Below, in pieces: positions 11,063 to 19,829 of a DNA stretch of 64,000 bases (within the stretch, counting starts at the first letter, position 1; each line of letters starts with the position of its first letter). Under the pieces are notes generated by a model. It had not been told where the DNA came from and searched no databases. It was given only the letters and a program-made list of their open reading frames with translations. Source of the DNA: Microbacterium sediminis (GTDB taxonomy: Bacteria > Actinomycetota > Actinomycetes > Actinomycetales > Microbacteriaceae); contig NZ_CP038256.1 in the NCBI RefSeq assembly GCF_004564075.1, positions 2,046,001 to 2,110,000 of the forward strand, in the 5' to 3' direction. Made by a program: the position numbers and the translations under genes.

Positions 11063-12391
11063 CTACCGCTCCCCGTTCCGCGGGCGCCCCGTGATGAGAC
11101 GGCGGAGCCGATCGGCCCCCTGCCGCAGGGCGCTCCCCTGCGGCGGCGCGTCGGGCTCGCGCTCGGGCTCCGGCTCCGGCTCGGGCTCCGCCACGCCGAG
11201 GCGCTCCAGGCCGCGTTCATACGGCTCTTCATCGCGCGCGATCGCGCGGGCGAGCGTCATGTCGTCCTCGACGACGAGGCGCCACACCGTCCGGTCTCGC
11301 TCCGAGGCGATGGCGTCGTCGCCGGCGAACGCCCGAATCGCGTGCCGCACACGAGCGTCGAGGTCCAGACGCGGGCCGCACCGCCGCAGGTACCAGTACA
11401 GGGCGCGCGCCGTCGTTCCGGCCGATGCGGGCCGCGTGGCGTGCTCGAGCACCGCGATGAGGTGCGGATCCTGATCCGCGATCACCTGGAGCGCGCGCGC
11501 CAGCGACGACGCCTCCTCCGGGGTCTCGTCGCGCCGGAGTGTCCGCGCGATGCCCTCGAGCACCGCCGACGATTCGCGCCGGTACTGCGCGAATCGGTCG
11601 GGGCCGTGGACCTCGACGCGAGCCGGGTCCCCGCCGGGGTCCGGCTCGGGCCAGAGGTCGCGCGGGAACGCGCCCAGAAGCGCGTCGCCGTCGAAGCTCG
11701 CGGGATCGACGGGACCCAGCTCGCGAGCCTCCTCGATGCTCCGGGCGAACCTCACGCCGCGACGGCCCGTGCCGGCGTAGTAGTCGACGTACTTGAACGG
11801 ATGCTCGGTCGCGGGCAGCAGTGGTCGCGACGGCACGCCGAACGCGTCGGCGATGATGAGAGCGTGCAGGGAGCTGGCGATGACGAACGACGCGCCCGCG
11901 ATGCGGCGCGCCACCTCGAGGGGATCGTCCAGCGGGTCGATCACGGTGCCCGTGTACGCGCCCCGTTCGTGGAGGTTCGGCACGATCACCTCGCCGCCCT
12001 CATGCGCTTCGTCGGCGATCTGCGGGAACAATCGCGGGAGCAGGAGCGCGGGATCGCCGTAGACCTCGGGCGTCTCGATGCCGTGACCGAGCAGCACCGC
12101 CCGCGAATACGGCCCGCGCACGGCGCGCACGTCGAGGCCGGACGTCACCCGCTGCCACACCTTGCCGTTGATGCCGGCGCCCCACACGACATCGCCGGGC
12201 TCGGCGAAGTGCAGCACGCTCCCCACGGAGATCAGTCGCGTCCCCGCACCGGTGCCGAGGGCCGGCTCGGACTCCGCGATCGCGCGGACCAGCATCGGCC
12301 CCAGCTCGTCGCCGAAGTTGCGCGCGCCGTCGTCGTCGGGATACCAGCGAGGAAGCCGCACCCCGGCGAACGTCTCGCCGTCAAACGCCAT
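11063..12391 (-). CDS. polysaccharide pyruvyl transferase family protein with C-terminal extension
   Basis: The product is 442 aa. The ATG at 12391 is chosen because 'GGGGGAA' lies about 6 nt upstream; a longer frame runs to 12442. Residues 1-230 match the PssM/CsaB fold: 'NFGDELG' (N25, G27, D28), 'GDPALLLPRLFP', and 'SSLHALIIADAFGVP' with H176, the usual catalytic-region histidine. The family adds pyruvate ketals to glycans or acts as a GT-B-like transferase. Residues 250-400 are alpha-helical and not recognised. The C-terminus is an EP-repeat acidic linker followed by a basic tail. The C-terminal part is unusual and may mediate interaction with other synthesis enzymes (inference). Confidence 0.75.
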   Translation of the reverse strand: MAFDGETFAGVRLPRWYPDDDGARNFGDELGPMLVRAIAESEPALGTGAGTRLISVGSVLHFAEPGDVVWGAGINGKVWQRVTSGLDVRAVRGPYSRAVLLGHGIETPEVYGDPALLLPRLFPQIADEAHEGGEVIVPNLHERGAYTGTVIDPLDDPLEVARRIAGASFVIASSLHALIIADAFGVPSRPLLPATEHPFKYVDYYAGTGRRGVRFARSIEEARELGPVDPASFDGDALLGAFPRDLWPEPDPGGDPARVEVHGPDRFAQYRRESSAVLEGIARTLRRDETPEEASSLARALQVIADQDPHLIAVLEHATRPASAGTTARALYWYLRRCGPRLDLDARVRHAIRAFAGDDAIASERDRTVWRLVVEDDMTLARAIARDEEPYERGLERLGVAEPEPEPEPEREPDAPPQGSALRQGADRLRRLITGRPRNGER

Positions 12392-12543
12392 CGGCCGTTC
12401 CCCCAGGTCGAATCGCCGCGGCCGAGCGGACCGCGCACACAAGGATCATCTGCACCGTCCGGTCTCGGGCTCCGGGTCACCGTGCAGACGACGCCGCCGG
12501 TCGCGAGGAGGCTCCGCCGCCTGCCGGTGCGTCATGTCGACCA

Positions 12544-14331
12544 TCATGGCAGAGCCGTCGACCCCGCATCCGCATCATCGGCCGCCGGTCGTGTCGGTCG
12601 CAGCCCGAGGGCCAGGAACACGACCCCGGCGGCGTAGATCACGCCCAGCAGATAGCGCCCGGACCCGTTGAGCGGAGCCAGCAGCGCGACGCCGATCTGC
12701 AGCGCGAGCAGCAGCGACCACGTCATCGCCCCGGGGCGCCGCAGCGATACGGCCACGGCGCACAGCAGCAGCGTGAGCACGGCCCACGCCGACGGCGAGA
12801 TGAGGTACCGGGCCGGTGAGGCATAGGCCGCCGCGAGGCCCGCCTCGAGTGCGGAGCGGCCGCCCGGGTTCACGCCGCTGAGGTCGAGCGAGTACGACAC
12901 CGTCCAGTCCCAGGTGCGCAGCGGCGGCCACGGATACGTATCGGCTGCGGGATCCAGATACTTGTCGGACTTGAGCAGGAACGCGTCGACGAACAGATCG
13001 GGTCGCTCCGCCGCCAGCTGCAGCCACACCCCGGTGAAGCCGTCCCAGTCCTGGGGCTGCACGGTGCGCCAGCGGTAGCTGCCGTTGTCCTCGAAGCCGC
13101 TGGATTTGACCGGGTCGGCGGTCTCGGGCACGTACGCGGCGACCATCGCGTCGAGGTCGAACACTCGCTCGATGACGGCGCGGCGCTCGGGGGTGAGCGC
13201 CGCGGGATCCTCGCGGGCGATCAGCGCCACCTGCTGCAGCTGCGTCACGCGCGCCTCGGTCGGGTCGTCCGGGATCACGACCCCGACGCCGATGAGGCCA
13301 CGCAGCGCGACCTGCAGCACCGCGACCGGCACGAGCACGCCGAGCGCGACCGCGCGCCACCCCGCGCGGTGCAGCAGCAGCAGGAGCGCGCCCGCGAGCG
13401 CGACGTAGAGACCGAACTTCACGCTGAGGATCATCACCGTCGTCGCGACGAGCGTCTCGGCGACCCACCACCGCCGCCGGCTCAGCAGGGCACGGTCGAT
13501 CACGAGGGCGAGCCACCACACGAAGGCCGCCGCGAACAGCGGGTTCTTCGACAGGTCCATCGACCACAGCGCGATCATCGCCCCGGCCGCGGTGAGCGCC
13601 AGCGCCGCGGCCTTCATCCCTGGCCGCGCCACGCCGCGGCCGACGAGCTGCAGCGCGCGACCGAGCGCGAAGAGCGTGAACAGGGCCTGCGTGCCGCTGA
13701 GCAGCACGATGCCCGGCACGTACGAGTGGAACAGCACGCCGCTCAGGGCCGCCACGCCCCCGTAGACCAGCGTGAGGAACGCGTTGTGCTGGTTGGACCA
13801 CACGAGCTCGCCGTCGGGGATCAGCGAGTACGCGATCGGGTAGACGTCGAACGGGCGGGCCTCGCCCGGGGCGAACTCCGAGCGCGTCTTCGCGATCTCC
13901 GTCACCATCAGCGCGAAGTCCGGATTGACCGCTCCGGGCCACCGCAGCGCGAGCAGGGGGGCCCAGACCACGGCCAGCACCAGCGCGAGGCGCCACCAGC
14001 GCGCGTACACCCACGCCACGGCCGCGCCCAGCGTGCCGGGTGCTCCGCCGCTTCCGCTCGCAAGCGCCGCCCGCGCCACCCACCGCAGGGCGATGACGAC
14101 GCCCGCGCAGACCGCGGCGGCGACGACGAAGACGAGGGCGGCCAGCGGCAGGTGCTCCGCGAGCTCGCGCGAGAACAGCAGGGGCTCCGCGTGCGTGGCC
14201 GCCTCGTGGGCGCGGCGCAGCCATCCCACCGCGGTGTAGGCCGCGATGACGCCGATCACGATGGCCGGCAGCAGCACCGCCGCCACGCGCCCCGTCGCGC
14301 GCCGCACCCGCTCCCGCCGCTCAGCCCGCAC
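12544..14331 (-). CDS. DUF6020-like polytopic membrane protein (copy 1)
   Basis: The product is 595 aa with about 12 membrane segments. 'RWPGAVNPDF' in the first outer loop and 'NQHNAFLTLVYGG' resemble the acidic loop of GT-C enzymes. An outer domain at about residues 365-410 has 'QQVALIARED...LTPERR...YVPETADPVK', a block shared with the protein encoded at 15785-17674. The family (DUF6020) has no proven activity, but topology and neighbours support transfer of a sugar from a polyprenyl phosphate. It starts with GTG 6 bp after the stop of a GtrB-like gene, so it is probably co-transcribed with it. Confidence 0.7.
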   Translation of the reverse strand: MRAERRERVRRATGRVAAVLLPAIVIGVIAAYTAVGWLRRAHEAATHAEPLLFSRELAEHLPLAALVFVVAAAVCAGVVIALRWVARAALASGSGGAPGTLGAAVAWVYARWWRLALVLAVVWAPLLALRWPGAVNPDFALMVTEIAKTRSEFAPGEARPFDVYPIAYSLIPDGELVWSNQHNAFLTLVYGGVAALSGVLFHSYVPGIVLLSGTQALFTLFALGRALQLVGRGVARPGMKAAALALTAAGAMIALWSMDLSKNPLFAAAFVWWLALVIDRALLSRRRWWVAETLVATTVMILSVKFGLYVALAGALLLLLHRAGWRAVALGVLVPVAVLQVALRGLIGVGVVIPDDPTEARVTQLQQVALIAREDPAALTPERRAVIERVFDLDAMVAAYVPETADPVKSSGFEDNGSYRWRTVQPQDWDGFTGVWLQLAAERPDLFVDAFLLKSDKYLDPAADTYPWPPLRTWDWTVSYSLDLSGVNPGGRSALEAGLAAAYASPARYLISPSAWAVLTLLLCAVAVSLRRPGAMTWSLLLALQIGVALLAPLNGSGRYLLGVIYAAGVVFLALGLRPTRPAADDADAGSTALP

Positions 14332-14337
14332 GATCGC

Positions 14338-15270
14338 TCAGGCGGGCGGGCGGTGGAGCAGGTAGTTGAGGCGGCTGGACTCCCGACGCGCCTTGAGCAC
14401 GCCGTCGAGCACCAGCCCGACCGCCCAGGCCAGGGCCCCCATGACGCCCAGCGCCACGGCGAGGATCGCCGTCGGGAAGCGCGGCACGAGACCCGTCTGG
14501 AAGAACTCGACCACGACGGGGACGCCGATGATGAGCGCGATCAGCAGCAGCAGCGAGCCGAGGATGCCGTAGAAGAACAGCGGTCGCTCGTGGCGGATCA
14601 GCTGCGCGACGAGGTTCAGGATCCGGAACCCGTCGTGATACGTGCGGAGCTTGCTCTCGCTGCCCTCGGGGCGATCTTTGAATCCGACTGGCACCTCGGC
14701 CTGGGGCACGCGCAGGCTCATCACGTGCACGGTGAGCTCGGTCTCGATCTCGAACTCTCGCGATGCCGCCGGGAAGCTCTTGACGAAGCGTCGCGACATC
14801 ACGCGGTAGCCGCTGAGCATGTCGCTCACGTCGTCGCCGAAGATGCCGCCCACCAGCCAGTTGAAGCCCTTGTTGCCGAGCTCGTGTCCCGAGCGGTAGG
14901 CGGACTGCACGCCCTCGGGCTGCGTGCGCACGCCGAGCACGTGGTCGTAGGGACCTTCGCGCAGCGTGCGGATCATCTCCGGCAGCGCCGCGGCGTCGTA
15001 GGTGTCGTCGCCGTCGATCATCACGTAGATGTCGGCCTCGATGTCGGCGAACGCGCGGCGCACGACGTTGCCCTTGCCCTTGCGCTCCTCGCGGCGGACG
15101 ATCGCTCCCGCGGCGGCCGCGACCTCGGCGGTGCGGTCGGAGCTGTTGTTGTCGTAGACGTAGATCGTCATCTCCGGCACGGCCGCGCGGAGATCCGCGA
15201 CGACCTTGCCGACGGCGACCTCCTCGTTGTAGCAGGGCACGATGGCAGCGATCACGGGAGGCGTCGACAT
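14338..15270 (-). CDS. polyprenyl-phosphate glycosyltransferase, GtrB/DPM-like
   Basis: The product is 310 aa, with ATG 15270 behind 'AAGGAACG'. The GT2 domain has 'VPCYNEE' and a metal motif D86-G-D88-D89 in 'MIDGDDTYD', plus 'LSGYRVMSRRFVKSFP', the arginine-containing block of GtrB and dolichol-phosphate mannosyltransferases. Two C-terminal hydrophobic segments (about 235-260 and 268-292) match GtrB. The enzyme should load a hexose from a nucleotide sugar onto undecaprenyl phosphate on the inner face. GtrA lies divergently 114 bp away, and GT-C-like DUF6020 genes flank the pair. Confidence 0.85.
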   Translation of the reverse strand: MSTPPVIAAIVPCYNEEVAVGKVVADLRAAVPEMTIYVYDNNSSDRTAEVAAAAGAIVRREERKGKGNVVRRAFADIEADIYVMIDGDDTYDAAALPEMIRTLREGPYDHVLGVRTQPEGVQSAYRSGHELGNKGFNWLVGGIFGDDVSDMLSGYRVMSRRFVKSFPAASREFEIETELTVHVMSLRVPQAEVPVGFKDRPEGSESKLRTYHDGFRILNLVAQLIRHERPLFFYGILGSLLLLIALIIGVPVVVEFFQTGLVPRFPTAILAVALGVMGALAWAVGLVLDGVLKARRESSRLNYLLHRPPA

Positions 15271-15278
15271 GCGGCTGG

Positions 15279-15298
15279 TACGTTCCTTCGTCAACGTA
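15279..15298. promoter_or_regulatory. inverted repeat in divergent GtrB-GtrA intergenic region
   Basis: TACGTT at 15279-15284 and AACGTA at 15293-15298 form a perfect 6 bp inverted repeat with an 8 nt spacer, close to the start of the GtrB-like gene. It may be an operator or part of its leader. No matching regulator was recognised. Confidence 0.3.
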
Positions 15299-15308
15299 GA
15301 ATCGGGGA

Positions 15309-15340
15309 GCCCGGCCGCAGGACGCCTGCGGAGGCCGGGC
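15309..15340. other. strong hairpin in divergent intergenic region
   Basis: GCCCGGCC-GCAGG pairs with CCTGC-GGA-GGCCGGGC around a 3 nt loop. It lies between two divergent genes, so it is not a 3' terminator of either. It could be a leader-RNA structure or an early terminator. Confidence 0.5.
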
Positions 15341-15384
15341 CAGGCTAACACGGGCGACCCGCTCGGATCGGAAGGCTCGCACGC

Positions 15385-15837
15385 ATGACCGCACCGGCCA
15401 CCAAGCACGCGAAGCAGGCGGGATCCTTCCTCGTCATCGGCGGCGTCGCGTTCCTCGTCGACGCCCTCACCTACAACGCGCTCGTGTTCTGGGTGACCGG
15501 TCACGGCCCGATGTTCGCGCAGCCGATCTGGGCCAAGATCATCGCCATCGTGCTCGCCTCCGTGGTGACGTACGTCGGCAACCGGTACTGGACGTTCAGC
15601 GATCGGCACCTGCCGCACAAGTGGTCCCGCTACGTCGCGTTCGTCGCGTGCAACCTCATCGCGATCGGTCTGCAGCTCGGCTGCCTCGCGTTCTCGCGCT
15701 ATGTGCTCGGCCTCGACAGCGTGCTGGCCGACAACATCTCCGGAACGTTCATCGGCCAGGCGCTCGCCACGGTGTTCCGCTACCTCACCTACGACCGATT
15801 CGTGTTCCGAGAGGACGCTCCCGCTCCGGCGCGCTGA
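15385..15837 (+). CDS. GtrA family membrane protein
   Basis: The product is 150 aa with four membrane segments and the GtrA pattern: 'FLVIGGVAFLVDALTYN', then 'ASVVTYVGNRYWTF', then C-terminal 'RYLTYDRFVF'. GtrA proteins are thought to move undecaprenyl-phosphate-linked sugars to the outer face for use by GT-C transferases. ATG 15385 follows 'GGAAGG' at 11 nt. The 3' end overlaps the convergent DUF6020-like gene by 53 bp. The divergent GtrB-like gene is the natural partner. Confidence 0.88.
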   Translation: MTAPATKHAKQAGSFLVIGGVAFLVDALTYNALVFWVTGHGPMFAQPIWAKIIAIVLASVVTYVGNRYWTFSDRHLPHKWSRYVAFVACNLIAIGLQLGCLAFSRYVLGLDSVLADNISGTFIGQALATVFRYLTYDRFVFREDAPAPAR

Positions 15838-17674
15838 GCGCGCTCACGACGGCGACGCCCACGGCCAGGGGCAGCGCCGCGTACAGCCCGAGCGAATAGC
15901 GCATGCCGCCCGACACGGGCCCGGCCAGAAGCGTCGCGAACAGCACCATCGCCGGGACGAAGACAGCCAGCGCCGACCAGCGGCGTGAGCGGATCACGAG
16001 CACCAGGGCGATCACCCACCCCCACGTGATGACGCCGGGCGACAGGACGAGCCCCAGTACGGGGATCGCGCGCAGGCCGTCGCCGAACAGCTCGTTGCGC
16101 TCGAGGAAGGCGCGCAGCCCGCCGTCGGCCGGGCCCGAGGGGATGTCGAGGTGCACGCCGCGCACATCGTTGTGCGACATGTAGATCAGGCCGTCGTACG
16201 ACGGCGCTCCGGGCGCCCAGTACCCGACGGTTCCGGCGAGGGTCGCCTCGACGGCCGACAGCGGGTGCGCCGCGACGAGGTCGAGCCAGCCGCCGACGAA
16301 CTCGAGCGTCGATCGCTCGCCCCAGTTCGCGTTCGCGTCGGCCTTCGCGGGGTCGGAGATGCCGGGCTCGTAGTGGGCCCCGATCGTCGTGGCGTCGTAC
16401 TCGTCGAAGACCGAGTCGACGAAGTCCCACTGGGCGGGCGTGAGCTCGTCGTGATGGTCCGCCGCGATGCGCGCGACCTGCTGGATCGGCACCGACCACG
16501 ACTCGGCCGGCGGGCCCGGCTCCGCCCCGAGCGCCGCGGTGAGCGGGCCGGCGTACAGCGCGTACGCCACGATCGAGACACCGAGGATGCCGAGCAGCCG
16601 CCGGGCGTGGCGGCGCAGCACCGTGGCGGCCAGAATCCCGAGACCGAGCACGACGACGTAGAGGCCGTTGTTGCGCAGCACGAGCAGGGCGAGGGATGCC
16701 CCCAGCAGCGTCCACCAGGGCCACCGGGGCGCGGCGGCGTCGTGCCGGCGCCGCGCGATCTCCCCGAGGCACGTGAGGAACACCACGAGCGCCGAGGTGA
16801 ACGGCACGTCCTTGACGATCGTCACCGATGCCAGGCCCAGTGTCGGCACAAGGGCGACCCAGGCGAGCGAGGCGATCCACACCGCAGCGGGCAGGCCCCA
16901 CGCGGCCAGGCGCGCGAGGAGGAACGCGAACGCCGCCGATGTCGTGAGCACCTGCAGGATCGCACCGAGGGCGACGCCGCCCGCATCGCCCCAGCCGAGC
17001 GCCGCGCCGATCGCCTGCATCGCGGCGACCAGCAGGGAATGCCCCACGGGCTCGTACTGCTCCCACTCCCCCACGCCGCGCGCGTACGAGTAGGAGCGGA
17101 ACGTGTCGAACGGCACGATGCCCGGCCACCACAGGATCAGGTACGGCAGGCGGAAGACGAGGATGACGCCGAGCAGCGCGGCGAACGAACGCCAGCCGCC
17201 GCGGCGGACGGCCTCGAGCAGCGATGCGGCGCGCCCGGCGGCCGGTCGCCGCTCGCGGTAGCGACCCAGGAGCACCAGCACCAGGGCGAACCCGATCGCG
17301 AAGGCCGAGAAGGTCCCGGCGACCCGGAACAGCACCCAGGCGGCCACCGCCGGCTCCGACCGCAGCAGCAGATCGAGGCCCGCGTCCGATCGTCCGAGCG
17401 AGACCCCGAGGATGTCGGCGAGGGCGAACACCGCGCTCACCGGCAGCACCCACGCGGCCGTTCCGGCAGGGACACGGCGACGGACCCAGAGGCCGGCGAC
17501 GAGCGTCGCGACGAACACGAAGGCCACCACGGCGCTGTTGCCGTCCAGGACGTCCAGCAGATTGCCCGGTTGCGTGCCGGAGGCGACGGTCACGGCGACC
17601 GCCAGCGCCGCCACCACCACGAGGACGTCGAACAGGGGGGTCATCGCCCGGCGGCGGGGCGGAGTCTCTGTCAC
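15785..17674 (-). CDS. DUF6020-like polytopic membrane protein (copy 2)
   Basis: The product is 629 aa from GTG 17674, chosen because GAGAAT lies 6 nt upstream, the leaderless spacing seen elsewhere here; ATG 17644 is an alternative. About 12-13 membrane segments. 'WWPGIVPFDTF' and 'YEPVGHSLL' correspond to the WPG...D loop of the copy at 12544-14331, and an outer block at about residues 397-440 ('QQVARIAADHHDELTPAQ...YEPGISDPAK') aligns with it. It probably is a GT-C type enzyme or an accessory of one; activity is unproven. The end overlaps GtrA tail to tail. Confidence 0.7.
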   Translation of the reverse strand: MTETPPRRRAMTPLFDVLVVVAALAVAVTVASGTQPGNLLDVLDGNSAVVAFVFVATLVAGLWVRRRVPAGTAAWVLPVSAVFALADILGVSLGRSDAGLDLLLRSEPAVAAWVLFRVAGTFSAFAIGFALVLVLLGRYRERRPAAGRAASLLEAVRRGGWRSFAALLGVILVFRLPYLILWWPGIVPFDTFRSYSYARGVGEWEQYEPVGHSLLVAAMQAIGAALGWGDAGGVALGAILQVLTTSAAFAFLLARLAAWGLPAAVWIASLAWVALVPTLGLASVTIVKDVPFTSALVVFLTCLGEIARRRHDAAAPRWPWWTLLGASLALLVLRNNGLYVVVLGLGILAATVLRRHARRLLGILGVSIVAYALYAGPLTAALGAEPGPPAESWSVPIQQVARIAADHHDELTPAQWDFVDSVFDEYDATTIGAHYEPGISDPAKADANANWGERSTLEFVGGWLDLVAAHPLSAVEATLAGTVGYWAPGAPSYDGLIYMSHNDVRGVHLDIPSGPADGGLRAFLERNELFGDGLRAIPVLGLVLSPGVITWGWVIALVLVIRSRRWSALAVFVPAMVLFATLLAGPVSGGMRYSLGLYAALPLAVGVAVVSALSAPERERPLGTRIGRR

Positions 17675-17744
17675 CGCCCTATTCTCGCGCAGAGTCTGAG
17701 CCCGCCCTGACGGCGGCGCACGGGGCGCGTGTGAGGATTGTCGG

Positions 17745-19796
17745 GTGAGCGCAGCACCCCGTCCCGAACCCGATTCCCGCGGATCCGGCGTCCGCACGGA
17801 CATCCAGGCCCTGCGCGCCTTCGCGGTCATGGCGGTCGTCGGCTTCCACATCTGGCCCCTCGCGCTGCCGGGCGGCTACATCGGCGTCGACGTCTTCTTC
17901 GTCATCTCGGGCTTCCTCATCACCGGCCAGCTGGTCCGCGGGCGCGAGGCGGGCACGCTCAAGCTCTCGCGCTTCTGGGCGGCCCGGGCACGGCGACTGC
18001 TGCCCGCCAGCCTGCTCGTGCTGCTGGCGAGCGTCGTGCTCACGCTCATCTGGGCCCCGCCGACCGTGGCGGGCCAGTACCTCCGCTCCATCATCGGCAG
18101 CGCCCTCTACGTGGAGAACTGGCTGCTGGCTGCGGACGGCGTCGACTACCTCGCCCACGACAACCAGCCGCCGATCGCGCAGCACTACTGGTCTCTCTCG
18201 GCCGAGGAGCAGTTCTACGTGCTCTGGCCGCTGCTCGTCATCGCCGTCACGGTGGGCGTCAGCCGGTCGCTCGCCGCGAAGCGCCGCGCCCTGCTGACCG
18301 CGGTGGTCGCGATCGCCGTCGTCAGCTTCGCCGTGAGCGTCTGGCTCACCGGCGCCAGCTATCCGTTCGGCTACTTCTCGACGGTGAGCCGCGTGTGGGA
18401 GTTCGCGCTCGGCGCGATCGTCGCGCTGGCGCCGGCGCTCCGGCTTCCCCGCTGGGCGCACCTGCTGGCCTGGTTCGCGTCACTGGCCCTGCTGATCGCC
18501 ACGGCCTTCGCGTTCGACGCGACGACGCGCTTCCCGGGCCCGGCGGCGCTGCTGCCGACCGCCGCGACGGCGCTGCTCATCGCGCTCGGCCCGACGGCCC
18601 CGTCGCGGGTTCTCGAGCGCGCCGTCGCTCTGCGCCCCGTGCAGTGGCTGGGCGACCAGTCGTACGGCATCTACCTCTGGCACTGGCCGCTGATCGTGAT
18701 CGCCCCCGCCGTGCTGGGTCACGCCCCCGACCTGCCGCACAACCTCGTGATCCTGATGCTGACGATCGTGCTCGCGGCGGTCGTGAAGCGGTTCGTCGAG
18801 GATCCGATCCGGTTCGGCGCCCGCACCCGGACCGCGGCGCCCGCGCGCATCGGCCTCGCCACCGTCGCCGCCATGGTGCTCGTGGTCGCCTCGGCCGGCG
18901 TCCCGATGTGGCAGAACGCCCGGGCGGCCGCGGAGCAGCAGGCCGCGGTGGCCGACGAGCTCGCCGACCCCGCCGACTGCCGCGGCGCCCACCTGCTGCT
19001 GGCCTCGGGCTGCGAGGGACACGCCGGCACGACATACCCCGCCTCCGCGATGGTGCCGACGCTCGCGGGCCTGATGGATGACACGGGCGGCGCGTACGGC
19101 TGCTACGACTACGAGGTCACCACGGCGACGGAGCCGACCAGCTGCACCTTCGGCTCGACGTCGCCGGATGCCCTCCGGATCGCGATCAACGGCGACTCCC
19201 ACGGCGCGATGCTGGTGCCGGGGCTGCGGGAGGTCGCCGAGGACCGGGGCTGGAGCATCGACACCTACGTGGGGCGCGGGTGCGTCTGGCGGGTGCCGGG
19301 CGCCGAGGACTGCGCCACGCGCTACGCGACCCTCGACGAGCACATCCTCCAGGGCGATTACGACGTGCTGCTCGTGACGGCCCTCAACACGCAGGACGTC
19401 GACGACGCGGCACGCGAGGTCATCGCCCAGGAGTACGCCGCCGCCTGGCGGGCGGCGGAGCAGGCGGGCATCCAGGTGGTGGTGCTCGCCGACAACCCCA
19501 ACGTTCCGCAGTCCGCGCAGGACTGCGTGGCGGCCTCGACGGAGTTCGACCTCCGCACGTGCGCCTTCCCCGAGGCCGACGCGCATCTCGACACCGACCC
19601 GCTGCGGGCGGCGGCCGAGCTGGCGGACGTGCCGCTGATCGACCTGAGCGACGCGTACTGCGTCGACGGCGCGTGCCCGATGGCGCTCGGCGGTGTGATC
19701 GTCTATCGCGACACCCACCACATCACCGCGACCTTCAGCCGGACGCTCGCCCCCTATCTGGCCGACGAGCTCGAGCGCGCCGTCGGGCAGCGCTGA
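17745..19796 (+). CDS. acyltransferase 3 family protein with SGNH domain (OafA/YrhL-like)
   Basis: The product is 683 aa. Residues 15-400 form the ten-span acyltransferase-3 domain with 'RAFAVMAVVGFHIWP', 'GGYIGVDVFFVISGFLIT' and 'RARRLLPA'. Residues about 470-675 form a periplasmic SGNH hydrolase-like domain with G-D-S485-H and D656-T-H-H659. Such proteins move acetyl groups across the membrane and put them on glycans. GTG 17745 lies 6 nt after GAGGAT, so the message is probably leaderless. The stop overlaps the -35 box of the next gene. The target is likely the envelope polymer of this cluster. Confidence 0.88.
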   Translation: MSAAPRPEPDSRGSGVRTDIQALRAFAVMAVVGFHIWPLALPGGYIGVDVFFVISGFLITGQLVRGREAGTLKLSRFWAARARRLLPASLLVLLASVVLTLIWAPPTVAGQYLRSIIGSALYVENWLLAADGVDYLAHDNQPPIAQHYWSLSAEEQFYVLWPLLVIAVTVGVSRSLAAKRRALLTAVVAIAVVSFAVSVWLTGASYPFGYFSTVSRVWEFALGAIVALAPALRLPRWAHLLAWFASLALLIATAFAFDATTRFPGPAALLPTAATALLIALGPTAPSRVLERAVALRPVQWLGDQSYGIYLWHWPLIVIAPAVLGHAPDLPHNLVILMLTIVLAAVVKRFVEDPIRFGARTRTAAPARIGLATVAAMVLVVASAGVPMWQNARAAAEQQAAVADELADPADCRGAHLLLASGCEGHAGTTYPASAMVPTLAGLMDDTGGAYGCYDYEVTTATEPTSCTFGSTSPDALRIAINGDSHGAMLVPGLREVAEDRGWSIDTYVGRGCVWRVPGAEDCATRYATLDEHILQGDYDVLLVTALNTQDVDDAAREVIAQEYAAAWRAAEQAGIQVVVLADNPNVPQSAQDCVAASTEFDLRTCAFPEADAHLDTDPLRAAAELADVPLIDLSDAYCVDGACPMALGGVIVYRDTHHITATFSRTLAPYLADELERAVGQR

Positions 19797-19821
19797 CCGT
19801 CAACGGGCTCCGGATTAGAAT
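19793..19821 (+). promoter_or_regulatory. promoter of the GT4-like gene at 19830
   Basis: CTGACC at 19793-19798, a 17 bp spacer and TAGAAT at 19816-19821 form the best promoter match in the window. The -10 box ends 8 nt before the ATG, so the transcript should be leaderless. The -35 box covers the stop of the upstream acyltransferase gene. Confidence 0.65.
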
Positions 19822-19829
19822 CGGTTGCG

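Noticed and set aside
11063-11250. EP-repeat stretch at the end of the pyruvyl-transferase-like gene considered as a frameshift artefact
   Set aside because: The frame stays open, codon bias is normal on both sides and an EP linker followed by a basic tail is plausible.
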